A stretch of DNA of 64,000 nucleotides from Phycisphaerales bacterium (GCA_016716475.1 JADJWG010000004.1:434001-498000), one strand, 5' to 3'; numbered from the stretch's first letter, positions 9,308 to 21,648 are shown. Translations and numbers: made by a program. Notes: generated by a model from the sequence alone, not told the origin.

Positions 9308-9526
9308 CAGTTGTGCGGTTTGGTGGAACTGGCATCCAAGTGGAGGGTGTGGCGCGCCGGTGTCTCCTTTTCCGGAGCACCGGGCGCCGCATTGAGTATG
9401 CCACAGAGTAGAATGGAAAGTGGTTGACATGTGCTCTCAGCGGTTGCGGGTGGATTGGTCGTTCCGATCTGGCAGTCCCGGACAACGACCGCTGCGGCGT
9501 CTGTGCTTTTCGGAGGTGTGAAGAAG

Positions 9527-10297
9527 ATGCGCAAGTTAGCGTTTCTGGCCGCGATCGGGCTGACGGTGCCCGCACTCGCTGGCCTCGTGGACACGCGGAT
9601 CGATACGTCGCCTACCGGCGCCGTGGTCGATGGCGTGATCAGCCCCGGCGAATACGGCCCCGGTAACAGCTACAGCTACGGCGGTGGTGGCTCCGGTTTC
9701 GGCGGGACGGTCGGCAATGGCACGCTCTTCATGAAGAGCGATGCCAATTTCCTATACATTGCCTTCCAGCCCGGTGCGGCCGTCAACGACCTCGTGACGA
9801 TCATGCTCGACACGCGCGCCGGTGGCTATACCGATGCCGACATGAACGATACCGCGGACGGCGGTCGCCGCGCGGTTTCGAACCTGTCGGCGAACGCGAA
9901 CGATCCGTTTGACCCGGCTTTTCTGCCGGATTTCGGGCTGGTCTTCGCAAGCTGGGGCTCGGTGCTGTTCGAGCTGACGGCCGGGACAGACCCGGGTCAC
10001 CTGAACTTCCTGGATTTCAACGGCAGCGGCGCTTTGCCGCGCGAGTATGCGATTCCGCTCGCAACGCTGGGGGTGGCACCCGGCGGGGCGGTGGACTTCT
10101 TCGTTGCATACATCGCGGACAGTGGTTTCGGCTCGAACGAGTCGATCCCGGCGTACTCTCCTCTGAACAGTGGGGACAACCCTGGCTTCGGCGACACGAG
10201 CGCCGGCTATGGGAACTACAACCGTTTCGTGGTCGTGCCGGAACCCACCGCGGCGCTCGCGCTGTTGGTAGTTGCCGGCTTGATCCGCCGCCGCTAA
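9527..10297 (+). CDS. PEP-CTERM surface protein sharing the N-terminal domain of the upstream dockerin protein
   Basis: 256 residues. ATG 9527 has GGAGG about 10 nt upstream and opens a signal peptide (MRKLAFLAAIGLTVPALAG). The body is one beta-rich domain with a MLDTRAGG segment matching FFDTRAGG in the previous gene. The C-terminus is a PEP-CTERM anchor: VPEPTAALALLVVAGL followed by IRRR. In this family the tail directs sorting and probable cleavage by an exosortase, releasing or anchoring the protein at the surface. The gene lies 219 bp after the dockerin gene and is probably part of the same alpha-glucan locus. Confidence 0.85.
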   Translation: MRKLAFLAAIGLTVPALAGLVDTRIDTSPTGAVVDGVISPGEYGPGNSYSYGGGGSGFGGTVGNGTLFMKSDANFLYIAFQPGAAVNDLVTIMLDTRAGGYTDADMNDTADGGRRAVSNLSANANDPFDPAFLPDFGLVFASWGSVLFELTAGTDPGHLNFLDFNGSGALPREYAIPLATLGVAPGGAVDFFVAYIADSGFGSNESIPAYSPLNSGDNPGFGDTSAGYGNYNRFVVVPEPTAALALLVVAGLIRRR

Positions 10298-10396
10298 GGG
10301 CCGCGGGTTCGACAACCAGGGTTGTTCGGGCGCGGGTGCGGCCGGCATATCGGTCGCCCTCGCGCCTGCTTTTCCGGCGGGGTTGGAGGTGCGCTG

Positions 10397-12733
10397 GTGG
10401 TGCGGCTGGGATGCTTGCTGGGTGTATTGGCGGGCGTCGCGGGCGCCTCTGCGACCGGACCCGACGGCAACGTGGAATGGGATGGGATTTCGCACGTGGC
10501 CTGGCTCGACCGCCGGCCGCTTTGTCCGGTTGGTGGCGAGGCGTTTGTGGTGCGGTTCCAGGCCTTTCGCAACGATCTGGTGGCGGCCCGTGTGCACCTG
10601 GGGGGGCACGCCACGACGGTCGTCGAAGCGCAGGTCGTCGGTCAGCGCGGTCCGTATGACCTCTGGGAGGCGCCGCTGCCAGCCACGACCCCCACGGCAA
10701 GCTTGACATACTACCTGGAATTGCTGGATCCGCCGGCGGTGGCGTACTGCGGCCCGAGCGGGGTTAGCAGCACTCCGCCCTCTAGCGGCTGGACGATCGA
10801 CTTCGCGACACTGGCCCATGCGCCCTACGGCGGAACCCTCACGAGTGACGGCGGCGCCGTGTTTCGTGTTTGGGCACCCGGGGCGCCCGGCGCATGGGTT
10901 GCGGGCCAGTTCAACGGCTGGAGTGGAACCTCCCTGCCGATGCAGCGGGTGGGCGGTGATTTCCTGCGGCGGGTGTTGCCGCCGGTGCAGGCCAATCAGC
11001 AGTACAAGTACCGTTTCAGCGGGCTGGGGACATGGCGGCCGGATGCGCGCGGGCGGGCCCTGAACCCGCAGGACAATCTGAATACGTTTCTCGTCGATCC
11101 GCATGCTTTTGCGTGGAGCAACGATGACTTCAGCGTCCCGCCGTTCGAGGAGATGGTGATCTATGAGCTGCATGTCGGCACCTTCTCGGGGTTGAACGAC
11201 GGTCTCAATCGCATGGGGCGCTATCGGGACGTGGTTGACCGGCACCTGGACCACCTGCTCGACCTCGGTGTGAATGTCGTGCAACTCATGCCGATCACGG
11301 AATTCGCATTTCACCAGTCATGGGGCTACAACCCGATCAGCCATTGGGCCCCCGAGCACGCCTACGGCACACCGGACGACCTCAAGTACCTGATCGACCG
11401 TCTGAATCGAGCCGGCATCGCCGTTACGCTCGACATCGTTTACAATCACTTCTCTCCCAGTGACAACTTCATGTGGCAGTACGACGGCACGCAGATCTAC
11501 TTCGACGTGCCCGCCGTGGAGACACCGTGGGGTGCGCAGGCGGCCTTCTGGAAGCAGGAGGTGCGCGACTATTTTGCGGACAACGTGCTGCTCTGGCTGG
11601 ACGAGTACCGTTTCAACGGTTTCCGCATGGATGCCACGCGCTTCATGCGCGACAACTGGATCTTCCCGCAGGGCTATCCGGCGGGCTGGGGGCTCATGCA
11701 GGAGATCAACCGGCGCATCCGGCAGCGGGCCGCCGACGCGATCTCGATCGCCGAAGAGCTACCCAACGAGGTGAACATCACGGTACCCGTTACAGCCGGT
11801 GGGGCGGGATTCGACAGCCAGTGGGACGATCACTGGAAGTGGACACTGCGCGGTGCGCTGGTGGATGCGGCTTTCGGCAATCCGAATATGGGGGCCCTGG
11901 CCACGGCACTGAACGCGTCGTCCTACCCAAACAAGACGCAGCTCGTGCGCTACATCGAGAGCCACGACGAAGCCGGTAACTACGAGCGCTTGACGATGAC
12001 TCTCGACAGCGCGAACCCGCTGGGGCCGTGGGCAGTCGGGCGCAGCAAGCTGGGCCAGGGGTTAACGATGTTCGTCCCGGGCATCCCGATGTTCCTGATG
12101 GGGGGAGAGTGGTTGGAGGAGGCCGCTTTCGGGAGTGGGGCTCAGCATCGGCTCGACTGGGCAAAGGCGTCGGCCCGCACCCCACTGCTCGACTTCTTCC
12201 GGGCCGCGATCGGCCTGCGGCGGAGCCAGTGCGGCCTGCGGTCGGATGCGCCCTACGGGATCTACCATGTGAACCAGGGTGGGCGGGTGCTGGCCTTCTG
12301 GCGCGGCTTGGGCCGGGAGATTGTCGTTCTTGCTCATTTGGGCAACAGCGACCACGCGACCTACCAGATCGGCCTGCCGCACAGCGGTACCTGGTACGAG
12401 TTGTTGAACTCGCAGGACGTGGATTACTGGGGCAGCGGTAGCGGGAACGGTGGGGTGATCTATGCCGACGGTGGTCCGCTGCATAGCCAGCCCGCCTCCG
12501 CGTGGATCACGGTGCCCGCGATGGGGTTGCTCGTCTTGCGGCACGAAGCGCCGCGTGGTCGCTCGGCGGACCTGACCGGTGATGGGTCCGTCGATTTGCG
12601 GGATCTTGCGAGATTGCAGGCGGATCTCGGCCTGGCGGGCTGCGGCTTGGGGGCGGACCTGAACGAGAATGGGCGCATTGACCCGGACGACTGGCATTGG
12701 CTGGTGGCGGAGTGGAATGGCCCGCAGCCATAA
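10397..12733 (+). CDS. Secreted GH13 alpha-glucan enzyme with CBM48-like module and C-terminal dockerin
   Basis: 778 residues. The GTG at 10397 is chosen because GGAGG lies 7 nt upstream and a signal peptide follows (LGCLLGVLAGVAGASA). After an N-terminal beta domain comes a CBM48-like segment (about 142-230, AGQFNGWSG), then a GH13 catalytic barrel from about residue 256 with all four conserved regions: DIVYNHFS, FNGFRMDATR (nucleophile Asp), ISIAEELP (acid/base Glu) and IESHDEAGN. Overall it resembles branching enzymes and trehalohydrolases more than classical amylases, so the exact reaction is unsure. The C-terminus (about 725-778) is dockerin-like, with DLTGDGSVDLRD and DLNENGRIDPDD. Confidence 0.9.
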   Translation: MVRLGCLLGVLAGVAGASATGPDGNVEWDGISHVAWLDRRPLCPVGGEAFVVRFQAFRNDLVAARVHLGGHATTVVEAQVVGQRGPYDLWEAPLPATTPTASLTYYLELLDPPAVAYCGPSGVSSTPPSSGWTIDFATLAHAPYGGTLTSDGGAVFRVWAPGAPGAWVAGQFNGWSGTSLPMQRVGGDFLRRVLPPVQANQQYKYRFSGLGTWRPDARGRALNPQDNLNTFLVDPHAFAWSNDDFSVPPFEEMVIYELHVGTFSGLNDGLNRMGRYRDVVDRHLDHLLDLGVNVVQLMPITEFAFHQSWGYNPISHWAPEHAYGTPDDLKYLIDRLNRAGIAVTLDIVYNHFSPSDNFMWQYDGTQIYFDVPAVETPWGAQAAFWKQEVRDYFADNVLLWLDEYRFNGFRMDATRFMRDNWIFPQGYPAGWGLMQEINRRIRQRAADAISIAEELPNEVNITVPVTAGGAGFDSQWDDHWKWTLRGALVDAAFGNPNMGALATALNASSYPNKTQLVRYIESHDEAGNYERLTMTLDSANPLGPWAVGRSKLGQGLTMFVPGIPMFLMGGEWLEEAAFGSGAQHRLDWAKASARTPLLDFFRAAIGLRRSQCGLRSDAPYGIYHVNQGGRVLAFWRGLGREIVVLAHLGNSDHATYQIGLPHSGTWYELLNSQDVDYWGSGSGNGGVIYADGGPLHSQPASAWITVPAMGLLVLRHEAPRGRSADLTGDGSVDLRDLARLQADLGLAGCGLGADLNENGRIDPDDWHWLVAEWNGPQP

Positions 12734-12803
12734 CCTGTTTGCTAGCCACGGCGGGCCGGGGAGAGCACGACGCCGGTGGCGGTTGCGAAGCGGGAGCACC
12801 GTC

Positions 12804-15260
<2,457 letters not shown>

Positions 15261-15460
15261 CGAATCCGCCGAATGATGGGGTTGAAGATGGGGAATCATG
15301 GCCTGACTACTCTACTCGGCACGAGCCCCAACGCAAGAGATGGTTGGCCCGCCCGCTTGACTTCCGTACCTTGCGGGAACGGGTGCGCCACGCGTATGGG
15401 CTTTTCTACGTAGCCGTACGGTGCCCAACAAATAGACTCTGGTCGGGGGGCCGAACCGGT

Positions 15461-16741
15461 TTACCCCTCCTCACCCATCAGGCGCCGGATGTCCGCCCCG
15501 ACGCTGCGCAGCTTCTCATCGAACTTCACGTACCCGCGGTCCAGGTGATACACGCGGTTTACCCTTGTGACGCCCCGCGCGGCGAGCCCTGCCAGCACGA
15601 GGGCCGCGGACGCTCTGAGGTCAGAAGCCATCACGGGGGCGCCGACGAGCCGCTTCACGCCTTCGACTATCACCGTGGGGCCCTCCTTGCGGAGGTGGGC
15701 ACCCATGCGGTTCAGCTCCGCGACGTGCATGAAGCGATCCGGGAAGATCTTCTCGGTAACGATGCTGTTGCCATCCGCGAGGCAGAGGAGCGCCATGAGT
15801 TGGGCTTGGAGGTCGGTTGGGAAGCCGGGAAACGGTTGCGTGGTTACATCGACGGGTTCGAGCCGACGAGCCGACGACACGACCACGCCACGCTCCTGCT
15901 TCTCCACCTGGATTCCGATCGCATCAAGCCGGTCCACAAAGGCCATCAGGTGATCGAGCCGGCAATTCTCCAGGGTTAGCTCGCCGTTGGTAATCGCGGC
16001 TGCGACCATGAAGGTACCCGCCTCGATGCGGTCGGGAATGATGCGGTACTCACAGCCGTGGAGTTGTTTGACGCCTTCGACCACAATCCGCGGCGTGCCC
16101 TGTCCGGTGATCGAGGCCCCACAGGCGTTCAGGAAGTTTGCGAGGTCGACGACCTCCGGCTCACAGGCGGCCATTTCGATGACCGTCGTGCCCTCGGCCA
16201 GCGTGGCGGCCATCATGGCGTTTCCGGTTCCGAGCACGGTGGACCCGAATGGCCCGCCGAGGAACATCTCCGTGCCACGCAGCTTCTTGACCTTGGCGAC
16301 GATGTCGCCATTGACCAATTCCACCTCGGCGCCCAGGTGTTTCAGCGCCCGCACGTGCAGATCCACGGGCCGGTCACCGATCGCGCACCCCCCCGGCATC
16401 GCGACCAGGGCCTTGTGACGCTTGGCCACCAACGGACCAAGCACACAGATCGACGCACGCATTTTGCGCACAATGTCGTATTCGGCCTTGCAGTTCATTT
16501 CATCCCGTACGACCAGCCGCAGGGCTCCATCGTTGCGCCACTCATGCTCCACGCCGAGTTTCAGCAGCAGTTCACACAGCGAGTACACGTCGGCCACACC
16601 AGGCACGTCGTGCAGCACGACTTCGCCGTCGCACAGAATCGCCGCGGCCATGATCGGTAGGGCGGCATTCTTTGCGCCGCCGATCCGCACCGTGCCCCGC
16701 AGCCGCGCGCCGCCATTGATCTCGAAATACGGCAGTGCCAC
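15461..16741 (-). CDS. murA: UDP-N-acetylglucosamine 1-carboxyvinyltransferase (MurA)
   Basis: Transfers enolpyruvate from PEP to UDP-GlcNAc, the first committed step of peptidoglycan synthesis. 426 residues from the GTG at 16741, which has AAGGAG 6 nt upstream; E. coli MurA has 419. IGGAKNAALPIMAA at the N-terminus is the substrate-binding region, and PGGCAIGDRPVDLH contains the catalytic cysteine, so the fosfomycin-sensitive Cys form is predicted. It follows prmC with 11 bp between them, so the two share an operon. Its presence supports a peptidoglycan wall in this organism. Confidence 0.96.
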   Translation of the reverse strand: MALPYFEINGGARLRGTVRIGGAKNAALPIMAAAILCDGEVVLHDVPGVADVYSLCELLLKLGVEHEWRNDGALRLVVRDEMNCKAEYDIVRKMRASICVLGPLVAKRHKALVAMPGGCAIGDRPVDLHVRALKHLGAEVELVNGDIVAKVKKLRGTEMFLGGPFGSTVLGTGNAMMAATLAEGTTVIEMAACEPEVVDLANFLNACGASITGQGTPRIVVEGVKQLHGCEYRIIPDRIEAGTFMVAAAITNGELTLENCRLDHLMAFVDRLDAIGIQVEKQERGVVVSSARRLEPVDVTTQPFPGFPTDLQAQLMALLCLADGNSIVTEKIFPDRFMHVAELNRMGAHLRKEGPTVIVEGVKRLVGAPVMASDLRASAALVLAGLAARGVTRVNRVYHLDRGYVKFDEKLRSVGADIRRLMGEEG

Positions 16742-16752
16742 CGGTCGCTCCT

Positions 16753-17655
16753 TTACGCCACTTGAGCACAGCCGGCCTTCGCCCGCTGTGCGTGTATCAC
16801 GCGTTCGATCTCGGCACCATCGCGATAGGTGCGCACCTGCGGCCACACTTCTGCCGCGAGCAGGTCGCGGACGGTCGCGGCCTGGTCGTAAGCCACTTCC
16901 ATGAGCAGGTGTCCCCCGGGACAGAGGGCCTGCGGTGCGGCCGCCACCAGCCGGCGAATCACTCCGAGACCGTCGGGGCCGGCGAAGAGGGCCGCGTGGG
17001 GCTCGTGGGCCCGCACCTGCGGATCGACGGGGGCGCCCGCAGTGGCAATGTAGGGCGGATTGCTCACGATCAGGTTGAACAGGCCGCCGTTCCAAGGGGT
17101 GAGCAGGTCGCCGCAGCGGAAGTCGATGCGTTCGCTGACACCGTGCCGGGCGGCATTCCGGCGCGCCACGGCGAGGGCTTCCTCCGACACATCGCTCGCG
17201 GCCAGCCGGGCCTGCGGTAGATGACGCGCGAGCGCGATGATGATGCAGCCGCTGCCGGTGCCGACGTCCAGGATCGTCGGGTCCGCGCGCTGTCCGGTCC
17301 GCACGAGCGAAATGACGCGCTCAACGAGGATCTCGGTTTCGGGGCGCGGGATGAGTACGGCTGGGTTGACTTCCAGTGGCAACGAGAAGAACTCTTTCTC
17401 ACCGGTGAGGTAGGCGATCGGTGTGCCGCCGGCGGCCAGTCGCACATGCTCACGGAAAGTTGTGAGCGCAGCATCGGCGGGGATCTCCTCATGCCGGGTG
17501 AACAGGTGAATCCGCTGACACTGGAGCGCGTGCGCCAAGAGGATTTCCGCGCACAGGCGCGGGGATTCCACGCCGTGCCGCTGCAGGTACTCGCGCGTCC
17601 ATGCCAGCAGGCGCGTCACCGTCCACGCGCCGCCTTCCGTGTGCCCTGCGGTCAT
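16753..17655 (-). CDS. prmC: Peptide chain release factor N5-glutamine methyltransferase (PrmC/HemK)
   Basis: Methylates the glutamine of the GGQ motif in release factors, with SAM as donor. 300 residues. The N-terminal helical domain (about 1-80) is followed by the SAM-binding fold with DVGTGSGCIIIALA and the catalytic NPPY motif (SNPPYIA). ATG 17655 is preferred over TTG 17661. No Shine-Dalgarno is visible; instead a TATATT -10 ends 6 nt before the ATG, so the transcript is probably leaderless. murA follows directly. Confidence 0.94.
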   Translation of the reverse strand: MTAGHTEGGAWTVTRLLAWTREYLQRHGVESPRLCAEILLAHALQCQRIHLFTRHEEIPADAALTTFREHVRLAAGGTPIAYLTGEKEFFSLPLEVNPAVLIPRPETEILVERVISLVRTGQRADPTILDVGTGSGCIIIALARHLPQARLAASDVSEEALAVARRNAARHGVSERIDFRCGDLLTPWNGGLFNLIVSNPPYIATAGAPVDPQVRAHEPHAALFAGPDGLGVIRRLVAAAPQALCPGGHLLMEVAYDQAATVRDLLAAEVWPQVRTYRDGAEIERVIHAQRAKAGCAQVA

Positions 17656-17661
17656 GGTCAA

Positions 17662-17667
17662 AATATA
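17662..17667 (-). promoter_or_regulatory. prmC-murA promoter, leaderless type (-10 TATATT)
   Basis: The minus strand reads TATATT, then 6 nt, then the prmC ATG, so the start codon sits where transcription should begin. No ribosome-binding site precedes the ATG. Confidence 0.55.
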
Positions 17668-17778
17668 GCATGGTCTGTGTGGCGGGACGAGGGCGCGGCA
17701 CAGAGATCACGGATCCGGGGATGCGCCCGGAGCGCAGCGCGTCTCCCGATTCCCACCGCCGCCGCACCCCGGCCCGCG

Positions 17779-17784
17779 TATACT
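17779..17784 (+). promoter_or_regulatory. Promoter of the DUF4159 gene, leaderless type (-10 TATACT)
   Basis: The sequence is GTATACTCCG, with 8 nt between the -10 and ATG 17793. No Shine-Dalgarno is present, so a leaderless or nearly leaderless transcript is likely. It lies back to back with the similar prmC promoter. Confidence 0.5.
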
Positions 17785-17792
17785 CCGTCGTC

Positions 17793-20027
17793 ATGGGGCC
17801 TTTCAAGACAGGTCGAAACGGGTGGTGGTCCTGCGGTTTGCTGGTCGTGCTCGCCGCCGGAGCCGCCGCACCTGCGCAGCCCGAGGCCTCCGGCACGCAG
17901 GTGCAGCAAGCGGTTCGCCGTGGTGTGCAGGCGATCCGCAATCTCCAGCACCCCGACGGCTCCTGGCCCGAACGCAGTCAGCCCGGCGGCAACACCGCCC
18001 TCGCACTGCTCGCACTGCTCCAGGCCGACGTTGCGCCCGGCGACCCGGCCGTGGTACGCGGGCTTGAGCACCTCCGCACGTTGCCCAATCGGCATGTCTA
18101 CACGGTAAGTCTCAAGCTCATGGCCCTGGCGCTGGCCGATCCCCAGCGCTTTCGCCCCGACCTGGAAGAAGGCGCCCGCTTTCTGATCGCGGCCCAGAAT
18201 CGTTCGGGCCTGTGGTCGTACACCGTCGACGGGGGTGAGCGTTTCGACCACTCCAACAGTCAGTTTGCACTGCTGGGCTTGCAGGCGGCGGCTGACGCCG
18301 GCATCCATGTGCCCCTTGTCGTCTGGCGCCGGGCCTTGGCCACGGTCGTGCGCACCCAGCGCCCCGATGGTGGCTGGTCCTACCAGGAAGGCGGTGCGAG
18401 CTACGGCAGCATGACAGCGGCAGGTGTCGCCGACCTGCTCATTCTGGGGCATGCGATTCAGCAGCGCGAACGCAGCCGTGGCTGCGGGAACTACCGCACC
18501 AGCGCGCCGCTGGCGCGTGGGATGGCCTGGCTGGCCGAACACTTCCGCAGCGATACCAACCCCATCGCAGGCGGGCAACACCTCTACTATTGGCTTTATG
18601 CGGTCGAACGCTGCGGCATCCTCGCGGGCCAGCGTTACTTGGGTCGGCACGACTGGTATCGCCTGGGGGCGTCGTTCCTGGTGCGTGCGCAGGACCGTGA
18701 CGGTCGCTGGCGCGGCGACCTGACCGACACGTGCTTTGCCGTGCTCTTCCTCACGAAGGGGTATCGCGCGCTGCTTGTCCAGAAGCTGCAATGGTCCGAC
18801 GTCCCGGATGCCTGGAGTCCGACACGTTTTGACCTGGCCGGGCTGGTCGTATTCCTCGGGCAGGATCTTGGTCAGCCGGTGACCTGGCAGACGGTGCGTT
18901 TCGAAGCGCCTCTGGAGGACTGGCTCGCTGCGCCGCTGCTGTTTGTCCACGGGTCGCGATTTCCTTCGTGGGACGCGGATCGCCGTGCCAAGCTGCGTGC
19001 GTACGTCGAAAACGGCGGCACGGTGCTATTCGAAGCCGCCGATGGCGCGCCCGCCTTTCGTGAGGGCTTCGAGCGCTTTGTGGCCGAGACCTTTCCCGAA
19101 GTGCCGTTGCGGCGCATCGGAGCGGAACACGCCGTGTACCGCCTGCTCTATCCGCTTGTGCTCTTCGGGGACCAGGACGGCGCACTCGAGCTCTTCGGCC
19201 TCGACTACGGCTGCCGTACGAGCATCCTGTTCAGCCCGCACGATCTCGCCTGCCCATGGGAACGCAGCGATGTGCCGGGTCCGAGCGAACGACCGCTGCA
19301 ACTCGGAGCCAACATTGCCGCCTACGCCACCGGCCGCCGTCCCCTGCGCGATCGTCTAGATGCGGTTGTACTGCCATCCGATTCCGCCGCCGCCACTGCC
19401 GGTCCGCCAGCGCTCGACGCGCTGCGACTCACGCAGTTGGTCCACGAGGGGGACTGGCGCCCGTTCCCGACCGCACTCGTGCGGTTGGCAGAATTCCTGC
19501 GTGATGCGGCCGGCGTCGATGTCGTCACCCAGTATCGCCAGCTTCGGGCGACCGCGCCGGAACTGGTGAGCAGCCCGATTCTCGTGCTTGCCGGCCACGG
19601 GGCACTGCGTCTGTCCCCAGAGGAACAAACCGCGCTGCGGACACACCTGCAACGCGGCGGATTCCTGCTCGCGGATGCGTGCTGCGGAACTGAACCCTTC
19701 GCGACCGATTTACGGGCCTTGCTGGGTGCGATGTTCCCGGACAGCACGCTGGAGCGGCTACCGCCAGACCATCCTATTTACACCGGTACACCTGGCTTCG
19801 ACGTGCGGCAGGTGTCGTACTCGGAGGATGTCGTGCGAGCCAAGGGAGATCTGCGCGCGCCGGAACTTTGGGGTCTGCGCAGCGCCGGCCGGCTGGTAGT
19901 GGTTTTCAGCCCCTATAGTTTGAGTTGTGGCCTCAGCGGGCCGGCCTTCGATGGTTGCTGGGGCTATGCGAGCGAAGATGCCTTGCGCCTGACAAGTAAT
20001 ATTGTGCTGTATGCCCTGACCCGTTGA
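17793..20027 (+). CDS. Secreted protein with terpene-cyclase-like alpha/alpha repeats and two DUF4159 domains
   Basis: 744 residues. After a signal peptide (LLVVLAAGAAAPAQP) comes a helical repeat domain of the squalene cyclase/prenyltransferase superfamily type (about 30-370), with repeated Q-x-x-D-G-x-W motifs such as NLQHPDGSWPE, QRPDGGWSY and QDRDGRWRG. Two DUF4159 domains follow: about 375-520 (VHGSRFPSW, LRAYVENGGTVLFEA) and about 545-744 (GHGALRLSPEEQ, HLQRGGFLLADACC). DUF4159 proteins are common in Planctomycetota, often near MoxR ATPases and von Willebrand-factor proteins, which are not present here. The biochemical role is unknown; catalytic cyclase activity is not implied. Confidence 0.85.
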   Translation: MGPFKTGRNGWWSCGLLVVLAAGAAAPAQPEASGTQVQQAVRRGVQAIRNLQHPDGSWPERSQPGGNTALALLALLQADVAPGDPAVVRGLEHLRTLPNRHVYTVSLKLMALALADPQRFRPDLEEGARFLIAAQNRSGLWSYTVDGGERFDHSNSQFALLGLQAAADAGIHVPLVVWRRALATVVRTQRPDGGWSYQEGGASYGSMTAAGVADLLILGHAIQQRERSRGCGNYRTSAPLARGMAWLAEHFRSDTNPIAGGQHLYYWLYAVERCGILAGQRYLGRHDWYRLGASFLVRAQDRDGRWRGDLTDTCFAVLFLTKGYRALLVQKLQWSDVPDAWSPTRFDLAGLVVFLGQDLGQPVTWQTVRFEAPLEDWLAAPLLFVHGSRFPSWDADRRAKLRAYVENGGTVLFEAADGAPAFREGFERFVAETFPEVPLRRIGAEHAVYRLLYPLVLFGDQDGALELFGLDYGCRTSILFSPHDLACPWERSDVPGPSERPLQLGANIAAYATGRRPLRDRLDAVVLPSDSAAATAGPPALDALRLTQLVHEGDWRPFPTALVRLAEFLRDAAGVDVVTQYRQLRATAPELVSSPILVLAGHGALRLSPEEQTALRTHLQRGGFLLADACCGTEPFATDLRALLGAMFPDSTLERLPPDHPIYTGTPGFDVRQVSYSEDVVRAKGDLRAPELWGLRSAGRLVVVFSPYSLSCGLSGPAFDGCWGYASEDALRLTSNIVLYALTR

Positions 20028-20146
20028 GCGCAGCAGGCCAGATCGCCTGTCCGCACCCCCGTCTCGCGTTGGGTGGGCTGGCATGCGGGGTTGTATCCGT
20101 GTTATCACGCCCGCGGGGACGCCACGTGCTGATCTATACGCGCCTG

Positions 20147-21619
20147 TCAATGTGCAATGCTGGCCGGCTGCGGCGCGACGACGAACTCCGGGGTCTGTAC
20201 GTGGGGTGTTGCCAGGCCGAGTCCGCGCAGGATGCCCGCGGCTTTCGCGAGTGTCTCGTCGTACTCCGCGGTGGGGTTGGACTCGGCCACGATGCCACCG
20301 CCGACGTAAAGCGTGGCCTCATCGCCGCGAATCTGCAGCGTGCGGATTGCGACATTCATTGTCATGCGACCGCCGAGCCCCAGTGCCCCGATGCTGCCGG
20401 TGTAAACGCCGCGGGGTGCTTGCTCCAACTCCGCAATGATCTCCAGGGCACGCAGTTTCGGGACCCCGGTCACGGAGCCCGCCGGAAACGCCGCCGCGAT
20501 CAGGTCGATGGCGTCGCACTCCGGCCGCAGAATCCCCGCGACGTCGGCAACGGTGTGGTAGACCGTCGGGTGCGTTTCCAGCCGCCGCGGATGAACCACG
20601 CGGACGCTGCCGTATTCGCACACGCGCCCCAGGTCGTTGCGGTGCAGGTCGACGACCATCGCGAGTTCGGCGGCCTCCTTGCGCGAAGCGAGCAGCGCTG
20701 CGGCTGCCGGCTCGTCAATCTCCATTTCGCCGCAGCGCGGGCGGGTCCCTTTGATGGGGCGGGTAAGCACGCGGTCGCGATCGAGGTGCAGGAACAACTC
20801 GGGCGAAAATGACGCCACTGCGCCACCGTCCCACGTCAACAGGGCGGAGTAGGGGGCCGGGTTGGCGCTGCGAATACTCGTGAAAACATCCCAGGCATCG
20901 CCGCAACCCGACAACCGCAGTGGATGGGCCAGGTTAACCTGGTAGACGTCACCGGCGGCGATGTATTCCAGGGCCCGGGCGACACGGCGCTCGTGCTCGG
21001 CCCGGTCCACGGTTGTGGTCAGTGTCGGGCGCGGATGCACCGGGAACGGTCCGGGCGACTGGTCACAGGCGCTACGCCAGTCCCGCTCGAAAGCGGCATC
21101 TGTCTGCGGAGTGACCTCGAAGAGTGCCCCGAGCGCGGCCGCCAGGTTGGGCGCGTGGGTGTGCTGTGCGGTGCCGTCATCGTGGTTGAGGGTGATCGCC
21201 TGGTCGAAGAGTGCCAGTCGTACGAGTGGCAAGCCGGGGGCCTGTGGCGCGGCGACCGCGAGCTTGTCGAGCTGGTGCACGGCTTCGAACCCCAGGTAAC
21301 CGATCCACCCCGGGGCGAGTGTCGGATGTGGCGCGTACGGGGGCAGACGGCGCTGCACATGGCGCCAAAGTTCCCATGCACTCGCAGCTTCGGCCACCGT
21401 GGTGGATCGCACACGCAGCCGTGCCGGTTCGCCGGCCAACTGTTCGAGCACCGCAAGCGGAGTGCGGGTAATGACGCTGCGGCGCGGTACGCCGGACGAT
21501 CTGAAGGCGTGGGTGCCACCGTCCAGCCAGGCAGCTTCCGACCCTGAGCAGAAAGTTCGGACAGCGGCCGCCAGATTCCGCGGGACGGTGACCGGGCTTG
21601 TATGAAACGTTTCGAGCAT
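20147..21619 (-). CDS. pabB: Aminodeoxychorismate synthase component I (PabB)
   Basis: Converts chorismate and ammonia to 4-amino-4-deoxychorismate for folate synthesis. 490 residues from ATG 21619, preceded by GAGGAGAG. The catalytic lysine signature PIKGTRPR of PabB/ADC synthases is present, where anthranilate synthase TrpE has alanine in place of this lysine. Other chorismate-binding blocks are SPELFLHL, ELAMVVDLHRNDLGR and GSVTGVPKLRALEII. No glutaminase partner (PabA) or PabC lyase is adjacent. The gene converges with the DUF4159 gene. Confidence 0.92.
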   Translation of the reverse strand: MLETFHTSPVTVPRNLAAAVRTFCSGSEAAWLDGGTHAFRSSGVPRRSVITRTPLAVLEQLAGEPARLRVRSTTVAEAASAWELWRHVQRRLPPYAPHPTLAPGWIGYLGFEAVHQLDKLAVAAPQAPGLPLVRLALFDQAITLNHDDGTAQHTHAPNLAAALGALFEVTPQTDAAFERDWRSACDQSPGPFPVHPRPTLTTTVDRAEHERRVARALEYIAAGDVYQVNLAHPLRLSGCGDAWDVFTSIRSANPAPYSALLTWDGGAVASFSPELFLHLDRDRVLTRPIKGTRPRCGEMEIDEPAAAALLASRKEAAELAMVVDLHRNDLGRVCEYGSVRVVHPRRLETHPTVYHTVADVAGILRPECDAIDLIAAAFPAGSVTGVPKLRALEIIAELEQAPRGVYTGSIGALGLGGRMTMNVAIRTLQIRGDEATLYVGGGIVAESNPTAEYDETLAKAAGILRGLGLATPHVQTPEFVVAPQPASIAH

Positions 21620-21642
21620 GGGCTCTCCTCTCGGCTTGCGGG

Positions 21643-21648
21643 ATGATA
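21643..21648 (-). promoter_or_regulatory. Candidate pabB promoter (-10 TATCAT)
   Basis: The minus strand has TATCAT 24 nt upstream of the pabB ATG. No good -35 is visible; the leader would be about 17 nt, enough to include the Shine-Dalgarno. Confidence 0.35.

Noticed and set aside
9424..9429. TTGACA upstream of the PEP-CTERM gene as a promoter
   Set aside because: No acceptable -10 lies 15-19 bp downstream.
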